From the NCBI GenBank assembly GCA_038503035.1, contig JAVSML010024599.1, forward strand, positions 1,448,142 to 1,512,141: DNA of 64,000 nucleotides. The letters are read 5' to 3'. The number at the start of each line of letters is the position of its first letter. Within the stretch, counting starts at the first letter, position 1. The notes below the pieces were generated by a model. The model did not search any database, was not told the DNA's origin, and saw nothing but the letters and a program-made list of their open reading frames with translations. Position numbers and translations under genes: made by a program. Source of the DNA: Crocodylus rhombifer (lineage: Eukaryota; Chordata; Crocodylia; Crocodylidae). This document shows, one piece after another, positions 24,126 through 37,511 of the stretch.

Positions 24126-26407
24126 GAAAATAAACAGAAAACATTTAAGTTAGGGAATGTAATTTGATTTATCTGTGTGCCTATATGTAATTGTATTTCT
24201 GTGGCAGATGTCTAAATTAAAGGAGTGGCCACCTATAGACTCACATCTGCAGTATTTTCTCACATCTGTAGTATTTTATGACCAGGCTGCTTGTCAGAAA
24301 CCTTTTATTAATATTTGATTAGTATAATAGGAGTATTACCACATACATAAAAAGGGGGAGGGGAATATACAGTACTCTTTATTGAAGAAAAAATGAAAAA
24401 ACCCCACATTAATTATTTTAATTATTCTTCTGGCATTGAATTGAGTTCAACTGCCCCGCTAATTAGAAAGCAGAAAAAAGGTCATCTAATTAATAATTTC
24501 TTTTTTCCTTTAATTTTGTCTTCCAAACATTATTTACTGTATATCCAACAATTTTAGGTTTGTCTACCCAATTCCCAATGATTTACAATGCGGCAAAATC
24601 AGCAAGTTTACATTTAAAATGTTTTGATTCCTTTCTCAGTCTCTCACTAGTGTACTTAGCACAGAATGATTAAAAGCTGTGCGTTCTGTTAGAACTGTTA
24701 TAGTGTTTAAACAAGGAAGTCTGTGTTTGTTTAAGAGAATAGGGAAGTGGTTATCTTGACAGATTAGACTGAAAAAACAGGACAGCCACAGTCTAGCACA
24801 GATGTCCAAATTTGCCACTTGGCTGGTTTTTTGAGGTACTCTAAACAAAACTTGCTTGTGTGTTTGTGCCTCAGCTCTGTTTGACACCTGACTGAGGAAT
24901 GTGATTAAGAGCTACTGCCAAGGCTTACATGTCTCTTGTGGGCACATGTTCACAGGACTGAAGTTTCTCTGTGTCTGTTTAACTGTGCCATAATTAACTG
25001 AAGGAACACAAGAGCTATTTCTCTATCTTAAGGACCTTGCTAAAAAGCTGTTTCATGTTGGTGAGGCTGTCTTGTACAGAAATCTAGGCAAAGCTTTTTG
25101 GACCTGCTGATATTATCTAGCAAAGCGTCTTCCATTAAGTAGTGGAACATGTGAAAGTGAGAAGTCCCCATTTTACAGCCCAGCTTCCATTGGATAGTCC
25201 CCAAAATACTGTTGTTTCAGAAGACATGTTACAGCATTCCAGCTGTATCATCTCCAGACAGAAAAAAATATGGGCCTGTAGCTGGCACACTTCATGGATT
25301 TCCCCAACACCCGCCCCTTCTGCAGTAGAGGGACACCCTCCAGTAGCGTGCATGCCAATCTCAAGTGTGCCAGGCTGTAGTCCCTCTACTTCCTCCTCAA
25401 GCATCTCTTGTTGAAGAATCTCTCTGCAAGAATCACTTTTCACCGCGCTTTATATTTTATGCACAAACTATATGTAGGTTCACAAGTCCCATTATCTTCT
25501 GGTCAACCTTCTCCTGGCCCTGGCCAACCTGTTCGTCTACCAGAACAGGACGCAGGTGTGGGCTGGGGGACCTCGACAAATTAGGGGACTGTCTTCCTTC
25601 TCTTGTCTATGCACATCCGTGAGTAGTTTCACTGAGTGGTGTCCACAGGCTCCTTAGATACACTCAAGGGGCAGTGGATACTAGCCAGAATTCTCTGTCC
25701 ACTGTCCTGTTTTGATGCCTTAGTCATTAACATTGACCTGCACTCTCATTCCTGTTTTATCATCCTATGTCCCAGTAATTCACTGGCCTCCCTCCAGCCA
25801 CTAATGGGGGCTTGTAGCCTTTGGTGGGTCTAGGCCCACTGACCATGTATAACAAATAGGGCTGACAGAAAAAAAAATGGTTATATCCTGAATCTGTATG
25901 AAATGATCATTATCTAATAAATTTAAGACCCATGCTTAATTTGGTAAATCCATGCAAGGTTCTGCTACATTATCAGCTTCCATTATTGTTATCATACTGG
26001 ATTAGTGGCTTTCACATAACTTCCATATAAAAAAAAGCTCTTTTTCAGCCAATGGCAACTTCACGTCTCTGAGATATACCTATGATGTGCAGTGTTGTGC
26101 TAGATTTTTTTATTAATTAAAATAATTACTATTTAATAATAAACCAACAAGACTAGCACACAAGTTAAGGTGACTTTTTTCTGAAGTTAGGACTGCAGAC
26201 TGTGTTCGGATTTTTGTATGTGTATTCAATGTCCTGTGTGTGCGTGTGAAAATCTCTGATTTGTATATATGCATTGTGCATAGGCACTTGCAAATTGTGT
26301 GCATACTCTTGCATGCTAATGAATGCATTGCATTTGTAAAAAAAGAGAGAAATTCTGTGTTATATCCCTAGTTACACCCCCTCCTCTTCCAACACACACA
26401 ATCTATA
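24126..26407. other. Non-coding stretch, nothing recognised
   Basis: AT-rich apart from a slightly richer segment near 25300-25620. No frame with recognisable content; no terminal repeats identified. Confidence 0.5.
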
Positions 26408-26995
26408 TACCTGAGAAGGGGCTGCAATATACAGCTCATGAGCTGGATCCAGCATATGTAGCTGGAAGGCTTTGGCTGTGGCTTTGGTTGTACCATGCCC
26501 ATGCTGGGGCCAGGAAGCTTTCGGCCATGCTGCTGCCATTTCTCTGCATCCTCCTACCTCTGGTCCAAGTGCACCAGGTGGTTTTCGCAGCACATCAGTA
26601 GTGGGGGTGGGCTTTGCCTTCACCAGGCACCTGGAAGCTGTGTCCATGCTACCACTGCTTTCCCTAGTAACCTGTTGCCCACCTGTGGTATGGGCACAAC
26701 TTCCAGGCATCTACAAATTGGATCCATGCTGCCACAATTACTTCTCTCTGACTCCACCTCTAGCTGTGGGGTGGCAAAGATTCCAGCTGGTAGGGAGTTG
26801 CATTGAGTCCGGGCAACTTCCAGCTATTCGAGATGGGAGCAGGGAGAAGCAGTGACAGTGTGGGAGCAGCTTGCAGCTCCAGAACAGGCACTGAGAAAAG
26901 CTCCTGCTGCCAGAAGCCAACAGCCTCCTGGAAGCCACCAACCTGCACTTGAGGATGGGGATATATATGAGATTGTGACTTTTTGCCACTATTTG
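26408..26995. mobile_element. Candidate GC-rich hAT-like element
   Basis: The left part, around 26412-26460, contains CAGCTCATGAGCTGGATCCA, which resembles the GGCCGGATCCGGCCC block that follows the terminus in a common vertebrate hAT family (from memory, not searched). The right side contains TTTTTGCCACTATTTGAG, a weak match to that family's right end. The interior is GC-rich with overlapping frames on both strands. Boundaries and class are uncertain. Confidence 0.3.
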
Positions 26996-27499
26996 AGTTA
27001 AAGTGGTGGAATGTCACCCTCCTTATAAGTTACTTTTGCTCAGCAATTTTAATGTCCAGGAAGTCAGTAAATCTTCTGAATTAAATCAGCATTTCATGCC
27101 ACCATAGGATTATTTTGGGCAATTAAGTAGCTGAACTCATGGTCATCCAGACTGTTGATTTGAAGTTTAGTATGAGATTAGACATTGGGTAATTAATACT
27201 CATGTCACAGACTATGATTAGTGGTTAGCGGTTTTGGATGTATTACCTGTCAGGGCAGGGAAATCTTTTTGGTGGGATGGTCTATCTAGGGAAATACATG
27301 AAAACAGCGGATATTCTTAGGGCTCTAGGGAGAGATCTGCAACAGCTTACTGCACTAATGGATTGTCAGACTCTTATGGCAATCTTCTGTTCTTCAGCAG
27401 TCTTTTGGATAATCCCTAGTTGCCTTTTAATTGAGCTTTGAATTCAAAGGTCAGCTTGGTTTAGGGATCATCTACAACAGATGAAGGAAGAAGGAAGAG
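26996..27499. other. Non-coding spacer
   Basis: AT-rich sequence between two GC-rich blocks; nothing recognised. Confidence 0.5.
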
Positions 27500-28330
27500 A
27501 ACCAAAATAATGGTGGTTGATGGATAAGGGTGGATCCGGGGATGTATGTGGTGGTATTGTTCCCCCCTTGCTCCTCACCCAGCCCTTCCATCATAGTTGC
27601 TGCTGTCCTCATCTAGGTCTGGCAGCTTGCACAACTGCTCCTTGAAGTTGGAAGTCCCAGGCCAGCAGGGGGAAGAAAAAGGGGTAATCCATCACTGCCA
27701 TGCAGTTGTCATCTGACCTTGGTAACGGGGGGGGACCACTCCTGACTGCCCCAGAACCACTCCTGACCTGCTTCAGCTGCAGGATGAAGGGAGTGGCTGC
27801 AAGGGTGCCAAGTTCACCTGGGAACAGTGGTAGCAGTGGGTATGTTTCCTCTTTCTGCACCCGATCTCTGCTCCCTCCCCTCAGCCTATGCTCACCGATG
27901 TCAAGGGGGCAGGTGTTGGAAGGAGGAACTTACCCTGAGTACCACTGCTGTCCATGGATGATGTGGGCACAGGGTGAGCCCCAGAGCTGCTCATGCCTTG
28001 CTTCAGCTAGGGGCTTCAGCAAACAGCTTTGCAGAGTGGCCATGGGTAGTAGTGGTGATATGAAGGTTCCTCCTTCCAGTGCTTGCTCCCCTGGCCAGTG
28101 GGGGACATAAGGTGGACTGGGCAGGGAGCAGGTATGGAAAGGAGGAACCTGCATCTGGGGCTCCCCCCATGTCCAGGTCAGCTAGGGACAGTGGCAGTGC
28201 TGTTGAGTGTCTCCCCACTTCTTGTGACTTCTCCCTGTCTGGTGTCCCAGGAAAACTCTGGGGCTGCAGTCAAGTCTTGCTCCCACCACCCATGGGCTGA
28301 GAGCCACATACCCTTCAGGAAATCCTAGAT
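27500..28330. repeat. GC-rich block with alternating inverted units
   Basis: A short unit containing GGAAGGAGGAAC, usually next to GGGGCAGG or GGGAGCAGG, occurs in alternating orientation: minus at about 27842-27885, plus at 27905-27932, minus at 28065-28095, plus at 28115-28149. The last pair forms an 85-bp hairpin with arms of about 26 bp. The architecture is like that at 22.2-22.7 kb though the sequence differs. No terminal inverted repeats were recognised; probably the interior of a non-autonomous transposon. Frames on both strands are by-products of composition. Confidence 0.5.
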
Positions 28331-29428
28331 CTGTTTGCTGATGGCTGATGCCAAATATATCAGATTTTGTCAAAAGATTGCTTAAACTCTTATGCTGGAC
28401 TGTTCAGGCAGCAAAAAAAAATCAAAAAAAAATCCTGCAAATCTTCATAGATTCATTGGTTTTGGGTGAGAGAGAGCTTGCTTTATTCTGGCTATTTTCT
28501 TTTGCTGATTGATTGAATGGTCTCCTGAAGGGTGGCATTGTTAGTTAATTCATGGCGAGAGGCAAAGACTTTTTTGGTGATATCTCTTGGAAAAAAAGTT
28601 AGACAAGCTTTTGGACACAAAGTGCCGTTCCTTATATTTTGTGAAGAAAATCACTCTGATTGCAATGGGATTGTATGCAACAAAAGGGCAGGATATCATC
28701 TTGGGGGAACAAATATAACATGAATGCTATTCAAGTTTCAACCAATAGTGCTATCTGAGTTACCAGAGATGTTGAAAGAACAGAATCTGTACTCTTGATC
28801 TATATTCTTCTGGGTTGGTGGGGCATGCTGGATTCAGCACTAATGGAAATGGTAATATGTCTGTCTTAAGGAAGAGAGGCTTCTGGGCTTTCTTAAAGAA
28901 GCACTGCTATGGTCCATAAGCTATCATCTGATGTTGACACTCAAGGTTACGTCAGTAAAAGGTTGTAGTTAAATCATTTTCATAGTATCTAGACACTTTT
29001 CATTTCTCTGACATTTTCACACTTGATATTCAACTAAATATGAAAAAATGACTGATTTAATACGCTAGTTGATATTATCCTTTTGCTGATGGATGGATGG
29101 TAGGTGTTAAGGTTGGTACCACTGCTTTCACAATAGGCTATTGTGCCTGTAGATCTCTGGAGTTGATCTCTTATCTCTTGAAGCGATCCTAAGGTTATCT
29201 CATGTTGAGTTCTACTGGTTTCTATTTTGTCCTCTTTCTCCAATGTACTACTGATGCCTGAGTTTCAGTATCTTCAGTAAATCTGACTGGAAAATGGGAT
29301 GATTTTTTGTGAATGTTTTATTCTTGATTCACCCAGCTGGCTGGTTTTGGAAACTGCAGAGATATGCAAGTGAGCCCTACTTCAGAAGTAGTTCATAAAT
29401 TCATCACAGGTATAATCCTGTTGTCATT
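28331..29428. other. Non-coding spacer, nothing recognised
   Basis: AT-rich with no recognisable frame or repeat. Confidence 0.5.
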
Positions 29429-30394
29429 TAGGCTAGGGACAAACATTGAAAAAGCCTGAGCCTGAATTGATTCAATCTTTGCAGGTTAGTCTAACCTGAG
29501 TAAGCTGAATCAGTTTGTAACTGAACAGACATCCCCTCTGCACTGAAAAAATGCAGGCACATGCCTGCAGTAGCTCAGGCTAGAATCCGGGGTGGGGTGG
29601 GGGGGCTAGAGCATCCCTCCCTTCCCTTGTACAGTGTTGAGCTGAGTGGAGGGGGGCATGGCCAGGCCCTGGCAGGATGCTCTGATCAGGGAGGGCCCCC
29701 CCCCCCCCGCCCTTGCTGGTCAGTGTGGGAGTCAGTAAGGATTTAGTTACACAGCAGGGAGAATTTATTACCCTGTCAGCAAAACAAAGGATTGCTCATT
29801 AGTTTAAGCTCTTCTTAAAAAACTTGTTCCAAAGAATGAATGGAGAGACATTACTAGCTACCTGTTGATTAGCTCCAAAAAGCCCTAAGCAGCACTGTCT
29901 TGTCTGCCTTGTCTCCCACAGCATGGACGTAGCCAGCATGTGGTACGCTAGCTAATCTGAGAAGTGTCTCTATAAAACAGAGGGGGCAGGGATCCCTGAT
30001 TTAGCAGGGAGTGGTGCTGGGGGAAGCAGGAGGAAACCCAGCAAATGCCTATGCTTGCAGTCTCTGTCGGAGCTGAAGCCAGGAAGCAGAGGGGAGGGTC
30101 CAGCCCTGCTGGGTTGGAGCAGAGAGTAGAGCCCCACCCTGAGTTGCAAAGCAACTGGGATGATAGAGGATTCTGATTTAACTTAAAGCAGGAAGGGGTC
30201 TGGAACAGACATTGCATAAACAGGTTTGACCCAAATCAGTTAAGCCTGATGCTACATTTAACCAGGTATATCTCAAACTGGTTTCAGCCATTTTCAAACC
30301 AGTTTATGTGCACTGAACGTCTGTTCTGTTACAGATTTAAATCAGTTTCTGATCACTTAAACTGATCTATCTGTAATGGCTGTCTCTGGCCTTA
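29429..30394. mobile_element. TIR element with TAGGCTAGGGACAAACATT ends
   Basis: The left end reads TAGGCTAGGGACAAACATT and the reverse complement of the right end reads TAAGGCCAGAGACAGCCATT, followed on both sides by sequence containing forms of AATCAGTTT and GAACAGAC. The subterminal parts are rich in AACTGGTTT and AAACTGG on opposite strands. The middle (29580-30130) is GC-rich with a run of about 13 C near 29697. About 966 bp, non-coding. Class not assigned. Confidence 0.55.
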
Positions 30395-33300
30395 GGCTCC
30401 AGGCCTGAACAGTTCTAAGCAGAAAACCCTACAGGCAACAACACCTGAGGGCACTGGAATAAAATTTATACTGTTAATGTTTTGTTAACTCATAAATAAA
30501 GCCAGAGTGCAAGAAGGGAGTAGATTTGAATTTTAAAAAAAATCTGTTAATTGTTCTGGGAAAGGACGGGAACACCCCTCAATGAGTCTGAGCTCCTTTT
30601 AAAGGCATACAGTCCTTTCTCTTTAGTAATCCCTGTTTAAAAACCCTCCAAGCTAGTAGGTAAAAATAAAGGCTCAGGCTTGTTTCCCAAACAGAATGGG
30701 GAACATCAGTAAAAGCCACCCATTCTTTTCAGAACAGCAATGCATGGCAAGGTACTCATGTTTCATCTCCAGTCAATGGAGCAGTAGCATAACAGGGTAT
30801 CTCTACAGCTTGGGCAATACTGGCTGCTGTGCTGCCAGATGTTGTTGGTACATCCAGCTGGCAGCTGCAGTGGCAGCTATTTTTGTGACTCCAGTTCAAA
30901 GTGGTGTCTGGGCCTGCTACCCCAATCATGCCCCATCAGCTATAGTACTACAGAAGAAAGTCACTCTGAAAAATCTGTAACTGATCATACTGTGCAGTGA
31001 CTATTCTTCTGGTTTGTGCCAAACCATTGAGTTCTTGCACTTTTGCTGGACAGAATTGAAAGTATTCACCAAAGATGATTACAAAAAAACCCAGACAAAC
31101 AAGAAATCATTCATTCATTCTGCTTTGAAAAGGCCAACTCTTTCCTATGCTGTTTTACATGCATTTGTAAGACTCAGAACAAAGGCTGGAAAACTGCAGT
31201 TGTATTTTCTTGCCATGACTTGTAAATGAAGGTTAATAACATCTTTGCACTAACCACAATTTTTCAACACAGACATCCTGATGAATTATAGGAAAAATAT
31301 ATTGTAATTGCTGACCTATATGCAAAACCCTCTAGCAAAACTAGTTATCAGCATTGTGCTGTCAGCAAAAGATTTTTTTTTCCTGATTAGAACGTTCCTC
31401 TAAAGACTGACATTTGCTAACAGAGAGAATAATACATTCCCATGGAGACTTGGGATTTAACCTTGAAAGAATCTAACATGATTGAGCAGATAGCTATCTA
31501 TACATCTCTACATATCTCTAGGTAAATGCAGAAAAGAAAAAAAATCCTTTTTAAAATAAAATTTTGACTTTTATTTCCATACAAAAATGTCAATAGAGAT
31601 ATTCTCATCTTAGCTTAAAGCAAGGTACAATATCTTTGCTGACAGTACATTTACCCAGAGAGTTACTTTATGATAACAAATATACTATTCAAATTGTCAG
31701 CAAAGCTACAATGAATTAACTTAGCACAATTCAAATGGACTTTTGGCATAACATCAGTCAATTATGCTTTTCATGATGCTCCTGGGCTAATAACAAAGAC
31801 TACAATACAGAACTATTTATTTTATTTAGCATCCTTCAAAGAAAGTATCATAAAACAGTGCAGAAAGAGTGACTCCAAGGCAAAATTTAAACAGGGGAAA
31901 TGACTCACTAGCTACAAAGAGGAGAAAGAATGTTTCACACAGATGAGGTAGCAGAGAAGACATAGCAACTCCAGCTATGAAGATCCAAGTGGAGTGGACC
32001 AAGATGAGAGCTGAATACTAAATGGCAAGCAGGAAATCAGTTTGAAGTGTTGATACAGTAGGAATACAGAAAAAGGAACCTCCCTAGTTATCCAGTCAAA
32101 TACCCTTACTGTCCTAGGCAACCCTATCACATAATCCTATTCAGAAATTTATCAAGCCCCATCTATTGTCTATGCCCTGTGTCACAGCTGTCAGACACAA
32201 GCAAATCCAGGCCTTTTACATGGCAAAGTGAGAACACTACCATAGTTTAAGTAGTATGCATACAAGACAACAGACTGAAACAAAGACGGGACTCCCTTAT
32301 AAAAATATTACAGGATACTACAGTAATGGCTCCAAAAACTATGGTAAAGGCAACAGTAACCATTATGTTCACACCATAACTGTTAAATATTTTATGAGGA
32401 TATTGCAAAAACAAAAAATGGAACTTTGAAAGGGATTTGATGCTAATGTAAGGAAGATGAAGTAATATTTAGCACACTAACATCTAAGTGAAGTAACTGT
32501 GCCTGATTATATATTTTAAGGAATCATATGACATCAGTCAGAAGATATACAATTACATCATGAAAAATTAAGGCCTTGGTACCCCGATACTGGTGAGGAG
32601 TTATTCCTATATGTCATCCTTATAAAGTCAGTGCATCTACTCATAATCAGGCCCTAGAAAAAAAATAAGTCATTTTGCTTTCTTTGAAACCCACTCAACT
32701 ATACTGGATTATAAAGTTTTATTTGAATTTAATATTATGGCGTTCATGTCTGACTTCTGAGGCACTATCAAAAGAATCAGATAAAAAGGAAAAACAAGAA
32801 AAACCCTAGTGACAATGGAAGAAGGGATTGGGTAGACTGAAAAGATATATAAAAAATGAGGTATTATATGTATATAATTAATGTTTCATTACTTATAAAA
32901 TTCTTGTTGAGTAAAATACACATGTTCTTTAGTGTTCTTTTTCACATTGTTTCATCAGTACAGACTGCTTTAGTAAAGAAAAACTAAAACATATGAAAAT
33001 ACTTAAATAACTGTACATTTAGGTATGTTATTGCCCTTTTTGATTGATGATGTGAGAGTGCACACCTCATTGCAAAGTAATGCTTTTAACTTAAATCAAT
33101 TTTAAGTGCACATGTTTTATGCATTTATGCTCAATAGTTTGAAAAAGCATTTCCTAGAAAACAGTGCTGCCTTTAAACTATCCTGTATACAAGTCACCAG
33201 AGATGCCTGCATGTCTCAGTCAGTGAGCATTTACTTCTATTGTCTTGAAACTGCTACAAGTTTAGGGCTCACAGGGCTGCTGTAGTCTTAATGAAGCGGT

Positions 33301-33738
33301 TAATGATGTGTGAATTATAGATCCTGACAGCCCCTTTAATAAAATCAACAGGGCTGCATCCACAGTCTACCATGGCAGACAATATAAGTAATGCCAATAC
33401 TGTCTGCTTAACATAATGCAGTATCTTTAAGTAAAGCGCCATTCTTGCATGGCTGTACTGAAAATTTCTAGTCAACGCAAAAAGGAATGTGAGCAATGAA
33501 GAACACAGTGATACACATGACACTTCATTTCTTTCAGTCTGAGAAAGCAATGCATTAGCTACAGGGTATTCACAAATGACGCAAAGTATTATTCACTGTT
33601 ATTATAACTTAGCTTTTATTGAGATCCTCCACTGAAGTAAAGAACAGCATAGTGGACTTTAGCTATCAAACGTTTGCTGAGTTTTGGTTGTTGTTCTTGA
33701 AGGGCACATTAAGGCTAGGAACAGGTGTATGTTTTTAG
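30395..33738. other. Non-coding stretch, nothing recognised
   Basis: AT-rich throughout. No recognisable frame; the 94- and 93-codon frames (30696-30980 plus, 33269-33550 minus) carry no domain I can name. Confidence 0.5.
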
Positions 33739-34124
33739 TAGGGCTGTACGAACCTTTGGTTGCTGATTCGATTTGGTGGATATTCAGCCCAATTTGGTGG
33801 CTGAATCTCCAAATCCGAATTCAATCAGGAGACCCTTTAATCTTTCTGAATTGAACCAGAACCCTCCAAATCGATTTGGAGAGATTCAGAAAGATTCAGG
33901 GATTTGAATATAGACACAGCTTTAAATGTTTTTTCTATATACCTCAAGGTACCAGGTGGCTTGTGAATGCTGCGATGCTAGGGCAGATGGCACCTGGTAC
34001 CTCAAGGTATGTAGAAAAAACATTTAAAGCTGTGTCTATGGCCAAATCTCTGAATCAGCATTGGATCACTCTCCCCTATTCAGGCCAAATCCGAATTGAA
34101 TATGGCCTGTTTTGAACACCCCTA
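33739..34124. mobile_element. MITE, TAGGGCTGTACGAA family, copy 1
   Basis: The left end is TAGGGCTGTACGAA and the reverse complement of the right end is TAGGGGTGTTCAAAA. Subterminal sequence carries GATTCGATTTGG, GCCCAATTTGG and TCAGGAGACC, shared with the element at 56697-57493. The centre is a near-perfect palindrome: arms 33913-33958 and 33991-34036 (46 bp, about 43 matching) around a 32-bp spacer. T-rich flanks may be the remains of an 8-bp duplication. No coding capacity. Confidence 0.75.
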
Positions 34125-35147
34125 TTTTTTAATAGTGAAAATGTTTCAAGAATTTCTGAGAAATTTCCACTGTTAGACATTTTTCTGAGAGAGGAAGCAG
34201 ATAGGCGTTCAGCTTGCAGTTCTCCCCTCTCCCCTGTTCTGTGCACCATCATCAGACTGGGAGATCAAGGATATATATGCAAGGAAAAAGAATTAAATAT
34301 GTGTGTAGGATATTTGGTAGGACCAGGAGTAGAAGAAGGTAGGAACTGAAAGAGAAATCAATTGTTCTAATACAAACACTGTTTAAAGTAACACATGAAA
34401 GTTGACGTTGAACTTCTGGGCCCTGACTAAATGGTTTCTTTATACCTACCTAAGCAATCCAATCTATTTTTCTTGCTTTGTGAGGGGTAATTGTATAAGT
34501 ATTTAGCAATAGCGAACTTTACCAGAACTTAACATTCCATTTTTACCACTCCATCTTCATATGAGCTGAGCAACCCTACTCAAGTTTAAAGCTGCTGGTG
34601 ACAGTACTTTATATCAGATACCTTAAGCACAGTGGGATATTTGGAGTGTTAATTTGCATATTAGTGCTTTTCTAAATTCTGCATATTTTATAGTTATGCT
34701 GCCATCTGAGTTTGGGGAACAAAATGAAGTGTTTGTAGGAGCTAGTAAATGTCCTATGTTCTTTTTCCTTTGCTTTACTATGTTACCTGTTAACTCAGAT
34801 CATCTCCAGAAAATTCAGAACACCTTTCACCAAATTTACTCCAGCTGTCTTACAAAATATGGAGCTGAGTTTATATTGGGAGCAAATTTTGAGGAGAAAC
34901 AAGGACCAGAGGTATGATCCTCTCCTTTCCATAAGATATATACTCTTGGAATAGGGAAAATAACTTTGTTGGTCCTTTTTCCTTTTCAAACCAAGCAAAC
35001 CTAACTCCCAATTAAGGGATATGGTCTGGGGAAGGGAGGAGGAGGAGGAGGAAAGGAGCCAAACTTCTTGTAGGGGCAGACAAGCAAATAAAGGAAGTAC
35101 TTATATCCAGTTCCCTTGAAAAAGTAATGTGTTAAAGTGTTGAGATA
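34125..35147. other. Non-coding spacer
   Basis: AT-rich; a short GGA tandem lies at 35036-35053. No gene recognised. Confidence 0.5.
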
Positions 35148-37127
35148 AGGGGCACATCCACACATGCAAGTATATGCGCTTTCAGCTGCTCAAATAGAAG
35201 TGGTGCAAATTTGAGCTGGGGCTTTTTGCCTCACCGCACATGCTTGGACATGTACTTTGTTGTGGAGCAAATTGTGCCACTTAGGGAAAAATAAACCTGC
35301 CTGGCTCCTCTTGGATCTGCAGCTAGGGGGATCTAGAGCCCAGGGCCAGCACCTGTGATAGCTCCAACAGTGTAAAAAGCTGCCCTGCCTTGGCCCAGTC
35401 AATACAAAAAGCCACCCTGGCAAGTAGCTCAGGGCTACTCACTCTCCAGAGCTTCTGGGGCCCAGCCAATTGTTACCTGGGGACACTACCCCATGTTCCA
35501 GCTGGATTGCTGCAGCAGTCCTGAGAGTTCCCTGCATCCTCTACTCACTGCAGCAGTCTGGCAGTTGGGGCTGCTGCCTGGCTGTGACCTGCTGTGCACC
35601 TGCCAGACCTGGATGGGGACTGCAGACAGTAGAGGCATCTGCCCCTCTGGGCCAGCTGCCAGTGGGCTGTGGCTGCAGAGTTGGCTTCTGTGCAGCACTA
35701 CTGCCATGTGTGCCCCTGCCTGACCATCTGGGCAGCTATCGCCCTGAAAATGTTCTGGGCGTGGTGGCTTGCTCTGAACTGTCAAAGCATGTCCTCCTGG
35801 CCCCATTTGGCCAGGAGGTCAGCCACAGCCAGCTGGGTCCAAGGTGCCAGCTCTGAGCAAGCAGAGTTGTGCCACTCCCTAGCATGAATTCTGCTGTTCC
35901 CTATTGGAAAACTGAAAAATCCCTGATAAAAAAAAATCCCAAAGTCACTCTGTAAAATACCCCAAAATCCATGTTCCTCCACAATTAAAACAACAACCGC
36001 TATAGAGAGAGAAAGAGAGAGTAAGACAAAGGCAGTGATCAGTTGGGCAATGTTTTATTGATGTATCTACAATGTTAAAGCAATTTGGAAGCCTACCAGT
36101 GTCTCTATCATAATAATAAAGTGAATTCTAAATACACGCTTCATGAATTCATGAATTCATGAATATATATTTTGCTGCCCCACACAGGGGCTACGACCCC
36201 CCAACAGGGGCTACAGCCCCCCAACAAGGGCCAAATGGCATCTGTAGGGGCTACCTCCCCTGCAAGGCCCACATGCCCCACCCTAGTCCCACGATTGCTG
36301 CCCCACATGGACACATCCTGCACCAGCTGCTGTAGCCCTCTGATAGCTGCCCCACCAAGCCCCACTGCCTGCTCCCCCAGATCCCCCCCAATGGCTGCCC
36401 TGTCCAGCCCCATCCTCCACTTGCACCCCCAGGCCCCATAGCTGCCCCCCCAACCCAAGGCACCATGACTTTAAAAAAAAAGAAAAAAAAAGGAAAAAAA
36501 CAAAATAAAAAGTCTCTACTTATTCTAGAAGCAGAGGCTGAGGGGTCTGGGGGCAGCACAGGACAGGAGGGCCCAGGCTGGGGTTGCTGGTGCTGTCCCT
36601 CTCCCCCATGCTGTGCAGGCAGGGCCCCAGTGACCCTGACAGCAGCTGAACTGCCAATAAGTACTGGGGTTTGGTTTTTTTGGTTTTTTTCTTGGTTGGG
36701 ATGCTGGGCTCGTGAGGTAGGGATTGGGGGCCTCAAGGGGCTGGGGGGGATGGCCAGCACAGGGAAGGGGGGTCTTGGGGGGCAGGGAGGGGGTAGGGTC
36801 AGGCACCACAGGGATCAGGGAGGCTTGGAGGGCAGGCAGGGGATGGGGCCAGGCAGGGCTGGGGGGCTGGGAGAGGGGACCCCATAGTCCCCTCCCCCCT
36901 CCTCCAGCCCCCCTGACCCCTGACTTACTGGCACTGGAGCCCTGGTGCTGAAAGAGCTGCCCCAACCATAGAGATGCTCTGGCAGCCAGAGCATTTCCAC
37001 GGAGGACTCAGCTTCTGGTTGCCTCAGGGCATCCGGGACTGTACCCTACCATGCTTTTTAAAACTTTTTTAACAAAGGGGTTTGAGATGGGGCAAGAGGC
37101 ACATGTGCACTTGTCTGGACATGGCCA
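35148..37127. mobile_element. Composite GC-rich repeat block, two or more elements
   Basis: A left-end motif GGGGCACATCCACACATGCA (35148) and a right-end motif whose reverse complement is GGCCATGTCCAGACAAGTGC (37127) resemble each other, so they may be the termini of one element or of two. Between them are a GC-rich part (35195-35885), an AT-rich part (35890-36112) shared with the element at 47.6-48.3 kb, and a second GC-rich part (36170-36960) with an A-rich run at 36472-36510 similar to one inside 56697-57493. A perfect small hairpin, ATGCTCTGG and CCAGAGCAT, lies at 36973-36993. The numerous frames of 70-170 codons here are low-complexity by-products. Confidence 0.4.
35890..36112 (+). repeat. 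Dispersed repeat, shared with 47.6-48.3 kb
   Basis: The phrases CCCCAAAATCCATG, CAATGTTTT and AAGCCTACCAGTG appear here in the order in which they appear on the reverse complement of 48050-48265 (CCCCAAATCCATG, CAATGTTTT, AAGCCTACCAGTG). The shared order over roughly 200 bp shows common descent. I could not name the class. Confidence 0.6.
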
Positions 37128-37511
37128 ATGGTGTCATATCTACAATAGACTTAGTTTCCTAAAATGCTACCACCAATGCAATTAAACAAAGAATATAACC
37201 CGCTGGTGTTAAAGCATCAGCATTTGATCGCTAATGTTGTCTCTGTGAAATGCTACCACTTGTGGTACCGATAGTGCTACAAATTCTAGGGGGAAAAAAC
37301 CCTGGTATATTTATTGTCTTGGAGAGGTTACTAATCTATTCTCATCTGTAATGCAGATGACAATCAGAGAAAAAAAGAGTTACAAATCTCATTTTGATGG
37401 TCAGATTTTTCCACTCCAGTGCATATCAAGCAGTGCTATATTTTGTGAATACTGCTAAATTTGGTGGAACTATGAAAGACAGAAAAATATCCAGAATAAG
37501 AACAGAAGCAG
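37128..37511. other. Non-coding spacer
   Basis: AT-rich, nothing recognised. Confidence 0.5.

Noticed and set aside
36251..36965. Several 100-170 codon frames on both strands
   Set aside because: Proline-, glycine- and serine-rich translations on both strands of a GC-rich repeat interior, typical of composition bias.
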